Part shown: positions 27,901 to 41,194 of the stretch, piece after piece
How positions within the stretch are numbered: the first letter of the stretch is position 1
Layout of the letters: every line of letters begins with the position of its first letter
DNA from: Hymenolepis diminuta
Taxonomy: Eukaryota > Platyhelminthes > Cestoda > Cyclophyllidea > Hymenolepididae
Length of the DNA stretch: 64,000 nucleotides
Assembly: GCA_900708905.1 (NCBI GenBank)
Contig: CAADRB010000075.1
Coordinates: forward strand, 484,616 to 548,615
Reading direction: 5' to 3'
Position numbers and translations under genes: made by a program
The notes under the pieces: generated by a model
The model's database searches: none
Told to the model about the DNA's origin: nothing
Seen by the model: only the letters and a program-made list of their open reading frames with translations

Positions 27901-30900
27901 GATTGCTAAAAGCAACTGAAGTCAGTAAAAATAAATTCAAAAAAATTATAAAAGAGAGAGGATCAAAGGTGATCAGAATAACGTCAGGCTTTCAAAAAAT
28001 TTTATTTTATTCCTATTTCCGTCTATGGTTGCTAAATACCTATTAATTAGGTAGTTTTCGCTGAAAAATTTTAATTTTATAATCAGTCTTTGGATTGTAG
28101 CAAATAGGTGTCAATTATGTCCAGAGTTCAACGACCAGTTTTTTACTGGTAGTTGATATTGGCACTTCTATCCATTTTTCTTCCAGTGCTTGAGATGGTA
28201 AAGTGATTTTATATGATATTCAGCTACTTGCAGTCCTAACATAGCTGCAAGAAAAAATTTCAAAACGGGTTAATTTAAGTGATTTTATTTATTTACCATT
28301 GATATATATTTTTAAAATGTTGGGCTGACAAATTTACAATATTTTGAACACTTTTGAAATAATTTAAAATAATAGGGAGAGAGTCATAAAAATTCACGAA
28401 AATCTTACTTGAATAAGTTTGTGGAGATAATCATGAGTATGATCGTCTCTATAATTTATTTCTTGTGTTTTCTGATTTATTGAAAAATAAAAACATAACT
28501 TTTAATAATTGTGGAATACGTGAAATGTTTATGAAAATATGTTTCATATTTCTTACAGTTTACATAAATTTTGCTTGGTTGATTGTGTTAATTAAATCCT
28601 AAAAATAAATTGTGGGATTTGAAATCAATCTCAGATTTTTAATGATTTAGTATAGAAATCCATTGCATATTAAAAATAATTAGCAAAAAATTATAATTTT
28701 TTGAATATGAATTGAGGTAAATGCAAAAATGCATACCATGTCCTAAATTTAAATTGGGAAACACATGCTTCAGCCTAAATTATTAGACTTGTAATGCGTA
28801 ATAATCAATTTAAAAGAACACCACAAATAATAACCCAAAGGTTATTAAAAAGATTTCAAGTTTAAACAGAATAAAAATTACGGCAATTAGATTTTGAAGC
28901 TAGTAGTAATAAAGATATAAATCGCAAACCCATTTCTCAATACTAGGTTCAAAACCAACCAAATTACTGTATTGTATTTAAACCAACCCCTTTAATAATA
29001 GAAAAAGTACAAAATTTATATAAATTAAAAAATTAATTTTTGTATTCTGGAATATTAAATCATTGCGAATCAAAATTCCACTGCAAAACTGGCATATGAC
29101 GGATTAAAACTTTTTATCCCATCCTTCTCTATATTCCCGATATACTAATAATAGGTTATAAAAACTGTCGCTGATTATAAAAATAGTAAATTTTCTTTAT
29201 TCTGATCTTAATTGAATGAAATGTATAAACATATACAATTTTCATTTTTCCAAAATGAGATAGTTGACCAAGTTTTTCTATCTTCCTGAGTTAAAATTTT
29301 TTCTAAGCTTAAGGTAATAGATTTGTGATTCTAGATTGGTCGTTCCGAAAATTAATTTTTTTCAAAAAATTTAACTCAGTTTGCGCGAATCATTTTCCCA
29401 ACTAAATAAATAGCCTGTTAATTTTTGTCTCAATCCTTCTTATGTAGTCTGTGCTTAATGAATATATATATATCCTCGTAACTAAACGACAATTTTTAAA
29501 ATTAAATACGTAGATCTGGATTGAAGGTCTACGTTAAGGGGAAATGAAAAAAATCCTAGCCTATAATCTTCCATGAATTCGTTATAATTTGCCTTTAAGG
29601 CTGGTTTTATTTCTGTTAAACATTTTGCACATTTTATTATTATTATTATATCAATACTAAATGGAGTGTTAAAAGGCAGATTTCGTAGCCATCTAATTTC
29701 CATAACCTATTTATTTAAAGAGGAAAAAGTATGAAAGGTAAAACTTGAATTTAGTTTTTATTCATTGGATTTTTATTCATTTTGGTAAATTATGCTCGTT
29801 GATCAAATCACTTTCAAACTTAAATTTCAAAATATAACCAAAGACAACTTTCAAACCAGTTAAACATTGATTCAAATTCTGCGTATGATATCCCTTCATA
29901 GTATAACCTATGACAACGAAAAAATATATCATTGTTCGACGGGGAAAATGTCGAAACTATTAAATAGTTAAATATAGTTAGTGCACTGAATTGAGTCTAA
30001 ACAGGAAGGCTACATTTCATCTGATTTTTTATTTATATCTTGTACAGTTTACTTGAGGGATAAATCTTTGATTTTTGCCTCAAATTCATAAACAATTCAG
30101 TGAATTCTTAATAGTTGCCTTTATAATCTAATCAATTCAATTCAGTATCTTGTAAAATTTTAATTTTAATTAAAAAACAATCAAAATCCAAAATTCAGGA
30201 AATAGGAGCGAGTTAATACTTCTCCTAATTTGATTTGTTATTTTAAAGGTGCTACTGAATAGCGCCATTTCTGTTTCAATTCTTAAATGTGTACGTGTCA
30301 CATCTAAATAGAAAACTCCCACTTAATTTTTTAAGCTAAAAATAAATATATGTATTACTGCATATTCTGATTTCGACACAAAATATAAAATCGAATACCA
30401 GAAATAACATTAAACAGTAAAGATGCTATTTCATTCAGAACTCTTCGCCAGCAGAAGATACAAATTAGCGACCTTATAACCTTAAAATTGCAATTATTTC
30501 ATTATTTATTCTTTAAAATTTGTCAATTCTACGATCAGATACATTTAAAATGAAAGAGACTGAGATAATATACATAACTACAAATCATTGCTACGAAAAT
30601 CCACAAACTTTGACAGATCAATAACAACCAAATGCTTTTGAAGTCTTACGGAATGATTTTTAAGGATAAAGAACTGGTGTTATGTGAAAATCCTGGATTC
30701 AAGACTGGAATCTCCCGAATCACCACATCCATCTCGGTGAATAGTATGAAAGCCGCAAAATTTGTTTTAAAGCAACGCTATGTATTTTTCAAACAGGTAA
30801 GTTGAATCTATTGACAAAAAAGTCAATCGTAATCTTCTTATTATCTCGACTTTGAATGCATTGATCCGGTGACATTTACCTTTGCACCTAAAATGAGAAA

Positions 30901-30931
30901 AGAAGTGTGGATAAGCAACTTCCGTTATATA
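24953..30931. other. 6 kb AT-rich intergenic region, no gene recognised
   Basis: Very AT-rich, with short TAT or ATT runs (about 25343 and 29638). One possible small plus-strand exon at 30617-30796 is discussed under findings; nothing else is supported. Confidence 0.45.
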
Positions 30932-31931
30932 TCAATCAAAAGCATTAAAATGAATTAAATCAGCATAACCTAATGCCAGAAGAGCGAAAGACATCTCAGC
31001 ATTCAGATGATTTGATGGTATTTCAAACTGCATTATTGGTCCAAATGAAGCCAATAATGCTACAGTTTCAGAATTTCCCGAAAGTATTGCGTTATCTATT
31101 GGAAACCGATTTTCATCTTGATTATAGAAAAAGGCATCAGCTCCATGACTGAGAAGGTACTCAACGGTTTTTGTAAATCCATTTCCACTGGTAATGTAAA
31201 GCGCAACATTGGATTCATTTTGTTTAACCACGTTTTCATTTCCGGCATTTGGACAATAAAAAGCCACATTTTGCGATGTCTAGGATATAATTGGTTATGT
31301 TAGGATCAATTCAATGAAAATTCCTAAATGGAAGCTGTACTGCATTAAATTCTATTCAATTCCGTCGTTTTATCATTCACCGTCTTATTCACTTCTGTCG
31401 GCTTCGTTTTTCCCTTTGTTAATTCTACACTCATGTCACTTATCGACAAGGAGGATTTTATTCGTTATCGCTCATGTGCGTCTGCCTTGTGAGTGGGAGT
31501 CTTATTCAAATCTTGTTATACGCAGTGACTTCAAACTTTTCATACTGCAATGTACTTTAGCAATGTTGACTTATTTTACCATACATATTAACGCAACAGA
31601 AACAGTTTAATAAAAAAATCATAGAGTTTATGGGTCAAAGTATCCTTATTGCGTAGACTAATATATTATTAAAACATGCCCTGTTTTCGAAATCGAAATA
31701 ATACCATTGCAATGTTAAATACTGCATTGCCGGGAATTGCATTTCTTAGGAAGTTTCACAATATTTTGCATCATGATATTATCTGTTATACCTGTTCTTC
31801 TACTTGGGAAGGGAAATCGTGGGTTTGGCAAATGACGATTGGCGGAACGCTGGCACCACGTACATCCTCCTTATTTCCACTACCTTTTTTCTTGTGCAAG
31901 CATCTTAAACCACGAAATCGCCGACGATTCT
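30932..31931 (-). CDS. Ankyrin-repeat protein, partial, two candidate exons
   Basis: The downstream exon (31279-30932) follows a CTAG acceptor and reads TSQNVAFYCPNAGNEN, then two ankyrin-type units: ALYITSGNGFTKTVEYLLSHG..AD followed by NRFPIDNAILSGNSETVALL. It ends in frame at a stop (HFNAFD), so it may be the C-terminus. A candidate upstream exon on the same strand at 31931-31788 is bounded by ACATTTTAG and CAG|GTATAA, is open for 48 codons with no stop (RRFRGLRCLHKKKG ... VPPIVICQTHDF), and joins in phase 0 across a 508-nt intron. Further 5' exons were not found. Ankyrin repeats mediate protein binding; which family this belongs to is not clear. The downstream exon is more certain than the upstream one. 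Confidence 0.5.
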
Positions 31932-34900
31932 AAAATGTAACAGGTTTAAAAAGCTTGAAAGACATTTGTTCGCAGTTTTCAAAATTGATTCAATACCTTC
32001 ATTTCCGATTAAGAACTCCAACGCTTAAAATTAAAAGTGTTCCTGTACAGTCTTCTCTTTATCGGAAATTTTCAATTTACTTAAAATTCGGATTATTAGT
32101 AAAATCGATCGTTGACTGATTGAATGTCATTTAAATATACAAAATGCAACAAATCAATGAATACAATATTGATATACTTGTTTCCTGAAGGCGTAGGTTG
32201 AAAACCATACAAATATTATCGATTTGAAATTTTTCTTAACCTAAAATTATTTGCTATTTTACTCGTTTAAACTCTCGAATGGTAATATCACAAAATAAGT
32301 GAGAACAACATTTAGATAATTTAATATTGAGAATAAGTCTGAATCAAATAGAAATAGCAGTCAAGGAAAGCCAAATCGCATATTTTCGATATATTTGGTC
32401 GGATACACTAAGAGTGCACTCGAGGCACTCGTAAATTCATCACTCGTGTACTGCCCTATCAATTATTGAACTTCTCGCTCAAAATCGGATAGATAAGTCC
32501 ACCAATTAAAAATCAGTCGTTGTCAGTATTGGTCATTTGTCCCACATCTAATTCTATTGAAGTACATTTACTTTCTCAATAGTGGACTGTAATTTGACTT
32601 ACAGGTCTTCTTCCCTCCCCTTCCTAAAGTCTGAATAGTTGTGTCCCTATAAAGTTGGCAACTGAGCAAATTATAAAAGATTTATTGGAGTGAATTCTAT
32701 CCCAGACAGAGCTGTCTCCTTTTTCATTTGCTAGTGAATTTTCTCTCCTACATTATCAACTCATTCAGTCGTCTACTATTTGTGAATTAGAGCGGCCACA
32801 ATGACATTACCCCCCTAATGGCTATTTAACGACATTCTTCTTCTTCCGTAAGCAGAATTGTCAAGTGGATTGATAAACGTTGAAGTATCTCGATGAATTT
32901 ATTCTCAAACATTTTTTCATTGTTATTCTAATTTTTATCTTCTATTAATCTTATTCGAGTGGTATTAATTATTTAATATCGCTATTGGAAATGAAAATGA
33001 TACATCAATGTATTTGATGGTCTTTGAAAGTGAAGGATAACTCTCTATGAATTTTCCAGAATTACCTTTTATTCGCATTCTCCACGATAATACCTCAATT
33101 TTTCCGCCCACGAAGTTGGAGCGACCTCATTTATGTCCCTGTGGGGCATAACCCTTGTCTGACATGTCTAAACGCGTCCATCGATTTCCCTCTTTTCTAT
33201 AACCGCCTCGCTCCACATAAAAGGCGCATCTACGCTCATGCCCTGGCGTGGCCTTACCCAAGTGACTCATTTAAAGCTAGCCTTGTTTCCTACTCAATAA
33301 TCACGCATTGGCTCCTGTTCATCTCCTCTCTTCCTCACCACGCTCCCCTCTCCATCTCTCCCTCACTCGCTCTAATCCTCGGTGAGGCTTCCTTGAACAT
33401 ATTTTGGTCTAATCAACTCTTGGTGTCCTGATCCACGATTGTTGTTAGCTCTTACTCAAACAGCACGAATTGGTGACTGTTGTTGTCGTAATTTGTTATC
33501 TGCAAACCGTTGGTTGTTATCTAACTCCAACAAAAGAAACAAAAGTTTTCATAAATTACTGCTACTATAGGAAAGGAAGGAAAAAAATGTGAAAATAAGT
33601 ATATTACATACACCGTTTGAAATCTCTCAACGTTATCATTTGAATGTCAAATTTGCTGAGGGCTAATAGATCATTCTCCATCACGTAGATTATTTGTTAT
33701 CCATACAGTCTTTTTTCACAGAATTAACAAAATATCTTTTCATACGTATATTGGTAATCACATTTCTTACAAAAATATGATCTTTGACAAGAATTTGAGA
33801 TTTCGATTTGTTAACCGACTTCACCACTAATTTAACAAAATAAAGAATAAATGAACACTAGTAGTACTATGAAAACAGTTGATGACTTATTTAGTAAATC
33901 GGAAAGTTTTTCATCAATAAGAGTTAACAAAATGATATTCAAAAATTTGTGACTTCTTGAAATCGTAATGTAAGTGTCCTGTTTACTGGGGTGTCGTAGA
34001 TCATCCCTTTTAACTTACTACAGCATGATTTTAATAATATTTTGAGGTTCCAAATGGTTAACCAACGGTAATGTATGTCAAAAAAATTATAAAACGATAA
34101 AATAGTAACCGTAGTAATTTTCAATTATCAGCATACATTTATTGTTCAACATGCTAAAATGCTAAAGATAAAATGCGATAACACTGGCATTCTTCATAAA
34201 TCGTCGTGTCTTAGTAATTTTCATATCTGGATATGATAGAGGAGCTTTTCGACAGCAATTTTCAGAATTGAAATGGAATTCCACTTTTTTACTTAAAACT
34301 ATTCCACCATGTTCCACGACTTTATGCATTTTTAAATTTAACCCTTACTTTAAAAAAGAGCATAGAAAAGTCGTCTATTTGCATTAATTAAATACTATCA
34401 TTATCCCGATTTCTCATAATAGAGTCAGTATCTTGGCAAGAAACCATCATTTTAAGCTATTTAATTAAATTTTAAAAGGCTTTTAATAGGGTTTTTTACA
34501 ACGGGTCAAACAGTCTCTAGTTAATGGCTTCTCCTAATTTAAATGAAAACTCATTTAAAAATGTGTTGGCCATTAATCTGAATTGTGGGTCACAATTTTA
34601 ACAATCATTTAACACATGCGTCGTAATCAGAATGAAAATAATATTTTAATATACGAAAGATACTTGTATTTTCCCTTGAGTAAATAATGTTTTATTATTT
34701 TCGTCTGCTAGATTTTCCTTACATTTGTATTATTGGTCCGTTTCCTTGTGCCTAACTGTTGTAAGTGTTCTTTCCCTCATCTCTATCTTTGAAGACTTAG
34801 ATATCGGGCTTGTATTGATCACAAAACTCGAATTTCAACCGAAGACCCCTTCCACAAAAGTAAGATATCATTAATGTATTTATGGAATACAAAAGTCTCC

Positions 34901-37900
34901 GACCACTTTTATCTTTTAGCTAATTTATTTTCTAGATTTGGGTTAGTGTTTAGTAAACTAGTGTTATTCAAGAGGGCAACAAGTGCAGATTAATTGAGGT
35001 TTAGAACCAAATATTGATTTTAAATAATTTGTAAATTCGGCGTCATTGCTCTACCTTTTTTTAATTTGGAATATAAAATAAATTAATTTAATTTGCTCAA
35101 AGATCTTGTGTCGTCCACGCTGAACAAGTACGCTATGCAAATTTAGATAAGTTGTCAATAACGTTTTTTTAGAGTTTCGTATATTAAATTTAAACCGATT
35201 CTAGTTGGTGACAATAAATGAAAGAAAAACAGAAAATTTCCATTGAGGCTGTAAACACAGGTGGAATGGAAAATGAAGGTCTTACAGATCCAGTCGATAA
35301 TCACTTCTGAATTCTGCAGCCATGTGTAACCGCTCAAAATCCTATGAATTAGACGCTAAATTTTGAACTTTGCAAGGTTTTCCAAAGTTAAACAACGAGG
35401 TGGCTCAAAATTTTATCCAATTTAAGCCTCCTGATCTCATTAACCTTTGTGCACCATCCATTAAATATATTTAATATCTCTGAGATTTTTGTTATTTAAA
35501 AATAACTGTACAATATTTAAATATACACTATGGGAATGTTGATTTCAACAACAAATTTAACGACTTAAAGTCTCTTATTGGACATTTAGGACACTTTGAG
35601 TGTAAAGGAAAATTGCATAAAATTATTAAATTCAGGAATCTCTCAAGGGTATATTAAAAAATTTACGATCTAAAATCGGAAGTTCCAACCAGATAAGAAG
35701 AAAAAACATAGATTCTCATTTTTATTAGGGAAAACTGCGTATCCGATCTCTCTGCAGTAAAAAGTAATTCAAAACGGTTAATGTAAGTGATTTAAGGGAT
35801 AAGTTTCATTTCCAACAATAATAGGAGGAAGATATAAAATAAATATTAATTTTACCAATGGAAATTACATAAGAGTTTTAAATAAGAATATTTCCTCCTT
35901 CACACCTCCCCTTTTTAAGTCATACCTTCCTCGTAGAATTTCTTTTTCGGTTGAAATTCAATTCCATCGGAGATTCCTCATCAAGTTCTGGATAATCAGC
36001 TATCCAGAAGTTTATGAGAACAGCTTTCAGCTTTAATGCCATTATTTCCTCTCCTTTTTCGTAGTACCTGTCCTTTTCCTCTCACTTGGTTCGGGGCTCT
36101 CGTTTCGCACGCCTGGAACTGAACATTGAGTTCATTGTTGATTTCACAGAAAGATGCTGTGATGCTGTTTCCTTTTTTCCCCTTTTCTGCTCTTTCTCAA
36201 CACATTCGTGAAGATTCTTCTGAGGATTTTCATCCTGCTTCATGTCCTAACTGACTGCCTTTTGATTTAACCTTCCAAGGGATTTTTCTCCTTCTGAATT
36301 CTGGCTTTGTTCGGCATGTTAGTTTATGCCCTCGTTTGCCACACGAAGTGTATTTGTGAGATTTATATTGGAATTTGGATATTTGGCGGTGTGTAAATCA
36401 TTTCGGTGCTAGAATTCATCTGATAGGGGAACATTCTGGGAAACATGTTGGCTAGAAATTCCTTCACAAGAAATTCGATTCGCAGAACTGTTTTCGGAAG
36501 ATTTCTACTGATTCATGCCATTTTCTAATTTGATACCCAAATTTATGTCAAAAATACCCAAATGTCAAATTCATGCATTCATTAACAATATTCTCTAATA
36601 TGATTTCATTACTTGCCATTCTGGGTATTCGACAACAGATATCAGCTTGACGAAGCTTCCAAAATCATTGAAAAAGAGTAGGCTTTCGAAATAGCATGAA
36701 AATTACAGAATTCACAAACAGAATTGGGAGGTCAAGCATACTTCATCCAGTCTTCGTCATGCTCTTTAATGAGAGAAAGACATTGGGGAACAATTTCGCA
36801 GTTCGGAGGACTTTTCACCGGACAAATCGGAGAGAATTTAAATAATTTAATCAAATTTTTAATCCGAAATTATTCTTGGACACTGTTCATTTTTAACAGG
36901 CGAGATCATCGTCTACAATATTATCTGGGATACTAGCGAGATCGTCTCGGAAAATTGATATTCGTGTGTAATCTTTCTCCAGACCCAACTCTGACGCTCC
37001 GATTTCCATCGCACATCTTCTCAGACCAGTCTCTGCAACTCACACTAGCCAATTTTCACAGTCAGATACCTCCCCCCTGCCTTTTTATGAACTTCCTTCC
37101 TCCAACTTCAATCTTTAGTATCTGTCCTAACTTCTCTCTCTCCCAAGACACATTGAAGTAATTTCTTTACTCTGTTACGCCTTTGTAGCACACACGTTCT
37201 ACTTGTCAGATGATGATTTTTTCGCTTACTCATCAATAAGCAAAGGAGCGAGAATTAGTCAACTTCCTTTTTTGTAACTCAATAAGCCCATCCTATTAAA
37301 TTCCAGGTTTCAATTTCTCAGTACTGACCCTTTATCCTCGCTTTTCAATTCTAAATGCCTCCTCTTAAGTCACTACTCCTTCCTCTCACATTCCGCGGTG
37401 TTTGTCCCGTACACATTTGTGTAAATGAAATCTTATTCTTCTCAGTTTGGAATAGGCTGCGATATCTCTTAGGAAGATCAATAATTTTGTAAGAGGATAA
37501 TAATGAACCAACTTGTTTCCCTTTCCTTGAACAAAATCTTTCATCTACATTTTGGAAATTATTTCGTGAAAATGGTCACCTACATATCCTACTGCAAGTG
37601 ACCTGACTTTACTACTCAGTTCGTCACCAGAATCTCTGCATCACTCATGACCTGCGGTCAAATAGCCTGAACTACATCCAAATATTAGAAATACGGTGTT
37701 GTTCTCTTGCTGAGTCAGTACGTCCTGACTTATCGAGTATTTACCATCGTCTGAACCAATTTGTTTATCTTCATTTCCAAAATTTAAAAATCCCCTCTGG
37801 AGACCCCTACATCACACCACTAGTAACCTCGCTCTCAAATGCCATTGAATCCCGTTTTCTCAAATCAACCAGCTTTCTCTCTGTTGTTAATCAAGTTCTA

Positions 37901-39149
37901 CAATCGGTGATCTCTCTTCTCTTTATTTTGTTATGTGGTGAAGAGTGCAAGAATTTAGAAAGGTGACAGCTCAATCAAACTCTGTAACCGTTTAAACAAC
38001 TTGCCATCGGTATGTTCTTTTTCAACAGAATTCCTAAACCCAACTTGATCGGATTATTCAAGTAATTTTAGTGCGGCCCTATGTTACTAGCTCTACATAT
38101 GAGTACCTTGGTATTTGTCCCAGAACACTCGTGCTGAAATTAAATATCCGTAAAATATGTTCCAAAATAACAACTAAATCATATTTTAGTTTCATATAAG
38201 ATTGAAAATCTATTGAAATATTTCCAGGAATTTATCAAAATGAAACTCACCTATGGAATAAGTCTGCGGCAGGCTTTCGTTACTGCTCTTCTTTCATTTT
38301 TATTCGTATTATAAGGTGCTGAAACGTCTTATTGCTCCATACAATGAACGATTTCTAAGTTGGCCATTATGACAGCGTACAATGAGGGTGTTTTATTATA
38401 AACATCTTTCTACTACCACGTCTTAAGAGGAAATCCACAAAATGAAAACATTTATCATGTACGACCACTAACAATGATATTAAAGCGTTATTATTAACCT
38501 AACTAGCATTTGTGCCTTTATCTATTAAAATGCGCATTATTTCCAAAAATTGGAAAGATATTGACAATAGAAGGGGGTACGCCTCTCTGTATTTATCAGT
38601 TATCTTCCTAGGGAAAAATTGACTGCTTATTTTCTGTAAATCAATTACGGTGAAATAAAATATAGATAATACCCTATTTTTTATATTTATTTCCTCTGGA
38701 GTCCTGATTCAACATGATTTTCCTCATGTTTTGTCGATTTTGGAATCTGGCTTATAACGACATCGTTTGGCATTCCCTTTTTTCTTTAAGCACCTTCATT
38801 ATCAGTTTCTATGTACAGACTATATGAACCACTTAGTCGTTGATATACTTAAATTGACATACGAATATGGTAATTTATTTTAAAAAAAAAAACTAAAGAA
38901 ACCGCATGAAAGCAATTATTTGCATTTTTAATCTATTCAAAAAATTTCATTTTAAAATAAATATTCCTAAATAATCGTTTTCACCACATTCAAATAGTGA
39001 ATAATCATGTATAATTTTACGTCTTTTTTTAAAAATAACTATACCATGAGGAGCAACCAGTTTCAGTTGACTAAAGGTTCAGCAGAAATAGTCGAAAATC
39101 TCTAGGGAGAGAGGGAAAAGCGAGTCCATCCTAAAATGAATTCAGTTAG
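31932..39149. other. 7 kb intergenic region, no gene recognised
   Basis: Contains pyrimidine-rich stretches (about 33140-33420 and 35890-37400 on the plus strand) which give several ORFs of 60-96 codons with low-complexity, non-family composition. Some could hide 5' exons of the ankyrin gene, but I could not place any. Confidence 0.45.
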
Positions 39150-39425
39150 TCGGGCGTTGTAGCATGTGTCTGTATTCCAGCTACTTGGAGACTGGATATT
39201 GGAAATTGTCTTCACTGGAGCATAACCAGAGCTACTCGACGACTTTCACCGCTTCTGAGAACGGCTTGACTAACTACTCAACATAACCTACTAGTCAATC
39301 AACTCTGAACACATGGATATGGATTTAATAACGAAATGAACTGCGAATTTGCGTATGCCATAACCGAGCTCTCTCCAGGTCAGGAATCTAGGACCCAAAT
39401 TCTTCAATGTCAGGTCTTACTGTAT
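39150..39425 (+). ncRNA. SRP (7SL) RNA-like gene or pseudogene
   Basis: The 5' end TCGGGCGTTGTAGCATGTG, then CTGTATTCCAGCTACTTGG, matches the Alu domain of SRP RNA (human: CCGGGCGCGGTGGCGCGTG, then CTGTAGTCCCAGCTACTCGG). The stem TCCAG/CTGGA around CTACTTGGAGA corresponds to the Alu-domain hairpin. About 220 nt downstream, CATTG..GTCAGGTCTTA can pair with AGACTGGATATTGGAA near the 5' end, including G-U pairs, as expected for the long helix 5. A GGAA in CCAGGTCAGGAATC may be the helix 8 tetraloop. The total of about 275 nt suits a 7SL RNA. No run of four Ts follows closely and no upstream TATA is clear, so a processed pseudogene is possible. Exact ends are uncertain. Confidence 0.55.
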
Positions 39426-40796
39426 AGAAATAAAGTTTCTGGACAAAAATTTCATCTGGCAATATTAATCGAAACGAAAATAAATGAAATTTCATAAGCC
39501 ACAATTATTTTTGGTTTCACTAAATATAATTTTGAACAAATAAACCAACTCAGTCCAAATTATTGTTGTCTTTGACATTAATGACTCGCAACTCATAGTT
39601 CAGGAATTTAAATCTTTCTGTAACCGGTTGGTTTAGATCATGACTGAATTCGGTAATAAATCTCTGAGTATTATGGATTGTTTTTAATTATCCTACTTTT
39701 ACCGATTAAATTTGCGGCATTAACTGAACATCCCTACATATCAGTAATTCATAGAGAAAAAAAAGCTTTCCCTAATATCATCTCAATAAAGAAAAAAACG
39801 ATTATTTTCACCAATGAGTGAAGTAGGTAAAAGCGCACTATATTGAATAAACATCAAGTTCATCAATATATCTGCACTTGTTTAATTTCCAATTCTATTT
39901 GGTTGTCTGCATCTTAACAAAACTGGAATATTACATTTAACCTAGGTAAAAGTAGCATAGGTTAACATGTCCACTATGGTCAGATGTGATTAGAATATGA
40001 AAATTCGTCTTCTTTATCTCTTCTGCAATAATACCCCAATATATCGTAAAAGTAATCTTGATCCATACATATTATTATTCATGGAATAGCAGAATATTTT
40101 AACAAGTCTCAACCATGAGAGAGTATTTATTTATGGGGTACAGCAAACGAATTCTTTCAGGCATGAAATGAATTGCGGATCAGCAATAAGCTACTAGCCT
40201 TCAACTATATGCTACTACGAGCTAATAACGTGCTTGACATAGCCATCCCTTTTATCCCTTTCACGATTGTTTTCCCTATTCTAACTTCCGGTGAATGCTT
40301 GTACCTTCAATCGATCCCTTCATTTAATTTGTCTGTAATAAAATTTTCTATCTACGCTCGGCCAACTTTACACTGTCCTAAAACTGGCATAAATCAAAAA
40401 TTTTCTTCGATTCAATTTAACAAACCCTTTTTTGTTATGCATATTTTAATTTCCATTAATGTTTTGAGTATTCCTATGCTCTTAAAAGCAAAACAGACAG
40501 ACAATCTCTGGATGCTCTCAGATCTCTATTAATAATTGTAATTAAGTATTTGCAATCAATAAACTACCGAGTGCGTCATTATTCAGTTCGCTAACAAACG
40601 ATATTCCTAAGCTTGTACGATTCAGTATCGTCTCAGCGCAAACTTTCGCTTAAGTGATTGCGTGATTTTACTTAGTATTAGCTTTGAAATAAGGACTTAA
40701 GCACACACACAAATATCAATTAAATTTACAACGATTTTCATATTCCTCATTTTTTACGTCTAGAATCACTCAAATAATGCTATCTATTTCACTCAT
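39426..40796. other. Intergenic, no gene recognised
   Basis: About 1.4 kb, AT-rich. One 119-codon ORF (40173-40532, +) is hydrophobic and motif-free and is not accepted as a gene. Confidence 0.45.
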
Positions 40797-41194
40797 CTAG
40801 AAATCTCCATTATTATTGATGCTTTCATCTGCTGTAAGATATTTAAGTGCTTGAATAAATTCTTCGTTTGTACAGAGTTTGCATGTCTTCAAATGACGCT
40901 CAAGTTCTTCAATGTTTTTATTTATTTGATAACAGCCGTCTCCATCTAAATTAACATCGATTAAATCATCACAATATACCAGTCGCGCAAGACAGAATTC
41001 CATTCCTTTGGTGGAATTTTGTGCTTTGTTGAAAGATATTGTATAATTTCTTTCCTCGACACTGCTTTATTATTATCATTTTTTCTTTCAGGATTAAGAT
41101 CAGCTACCATTGAAGATATTTCAACATTTGTCAATACTGAATTTGAAGTAACGGCTATATTGATCGACATCATGCTTCCCTCATTGCAACTCAC
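40797..41194 (-). pseudogene. Frameshifted winged-helix relative of the 20946 gene
   Basis: Two overlapping frames together resemble the first winged helix of the 341-aa gene. The first frame has RKEIIQYLSTKHKIPPKE (compare KGEIMKYLSTRHNIPFSD); after a single-base shift near 41000-41006 the second continues FCLARLVYCDDLIDV (compare ICIRKLADRGEIEAY), then a CYQIN ending like SYIN and a tail EELERHLKTCKLC ... FIQALKYL. The shift behaves like one missing A in the GGAATGGAA context. There is no intron in either copy. A further ATG-initiated segment (41194 to about 41100) precedes the domain. Either a decaying paralog or a sequencing error in a small active gene of about 130 aa. Confidence 0.6.

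Noticed and set aside
33141..33431. 96-codon plus-strand ORF in a pyrimidine-rich stretch
   Set aside because: Composition follows the local CT-rich bias (Ser, Leu, Pro, His); no domain.
40173..40532. 119-codon plus-strand ORF
   Set aside because: Hydrophobic, AT-driven composition, no recognisable domain, no splice or neighbour context; long ORFs of this kind occur by chance in a 64-kb AT-rich window.
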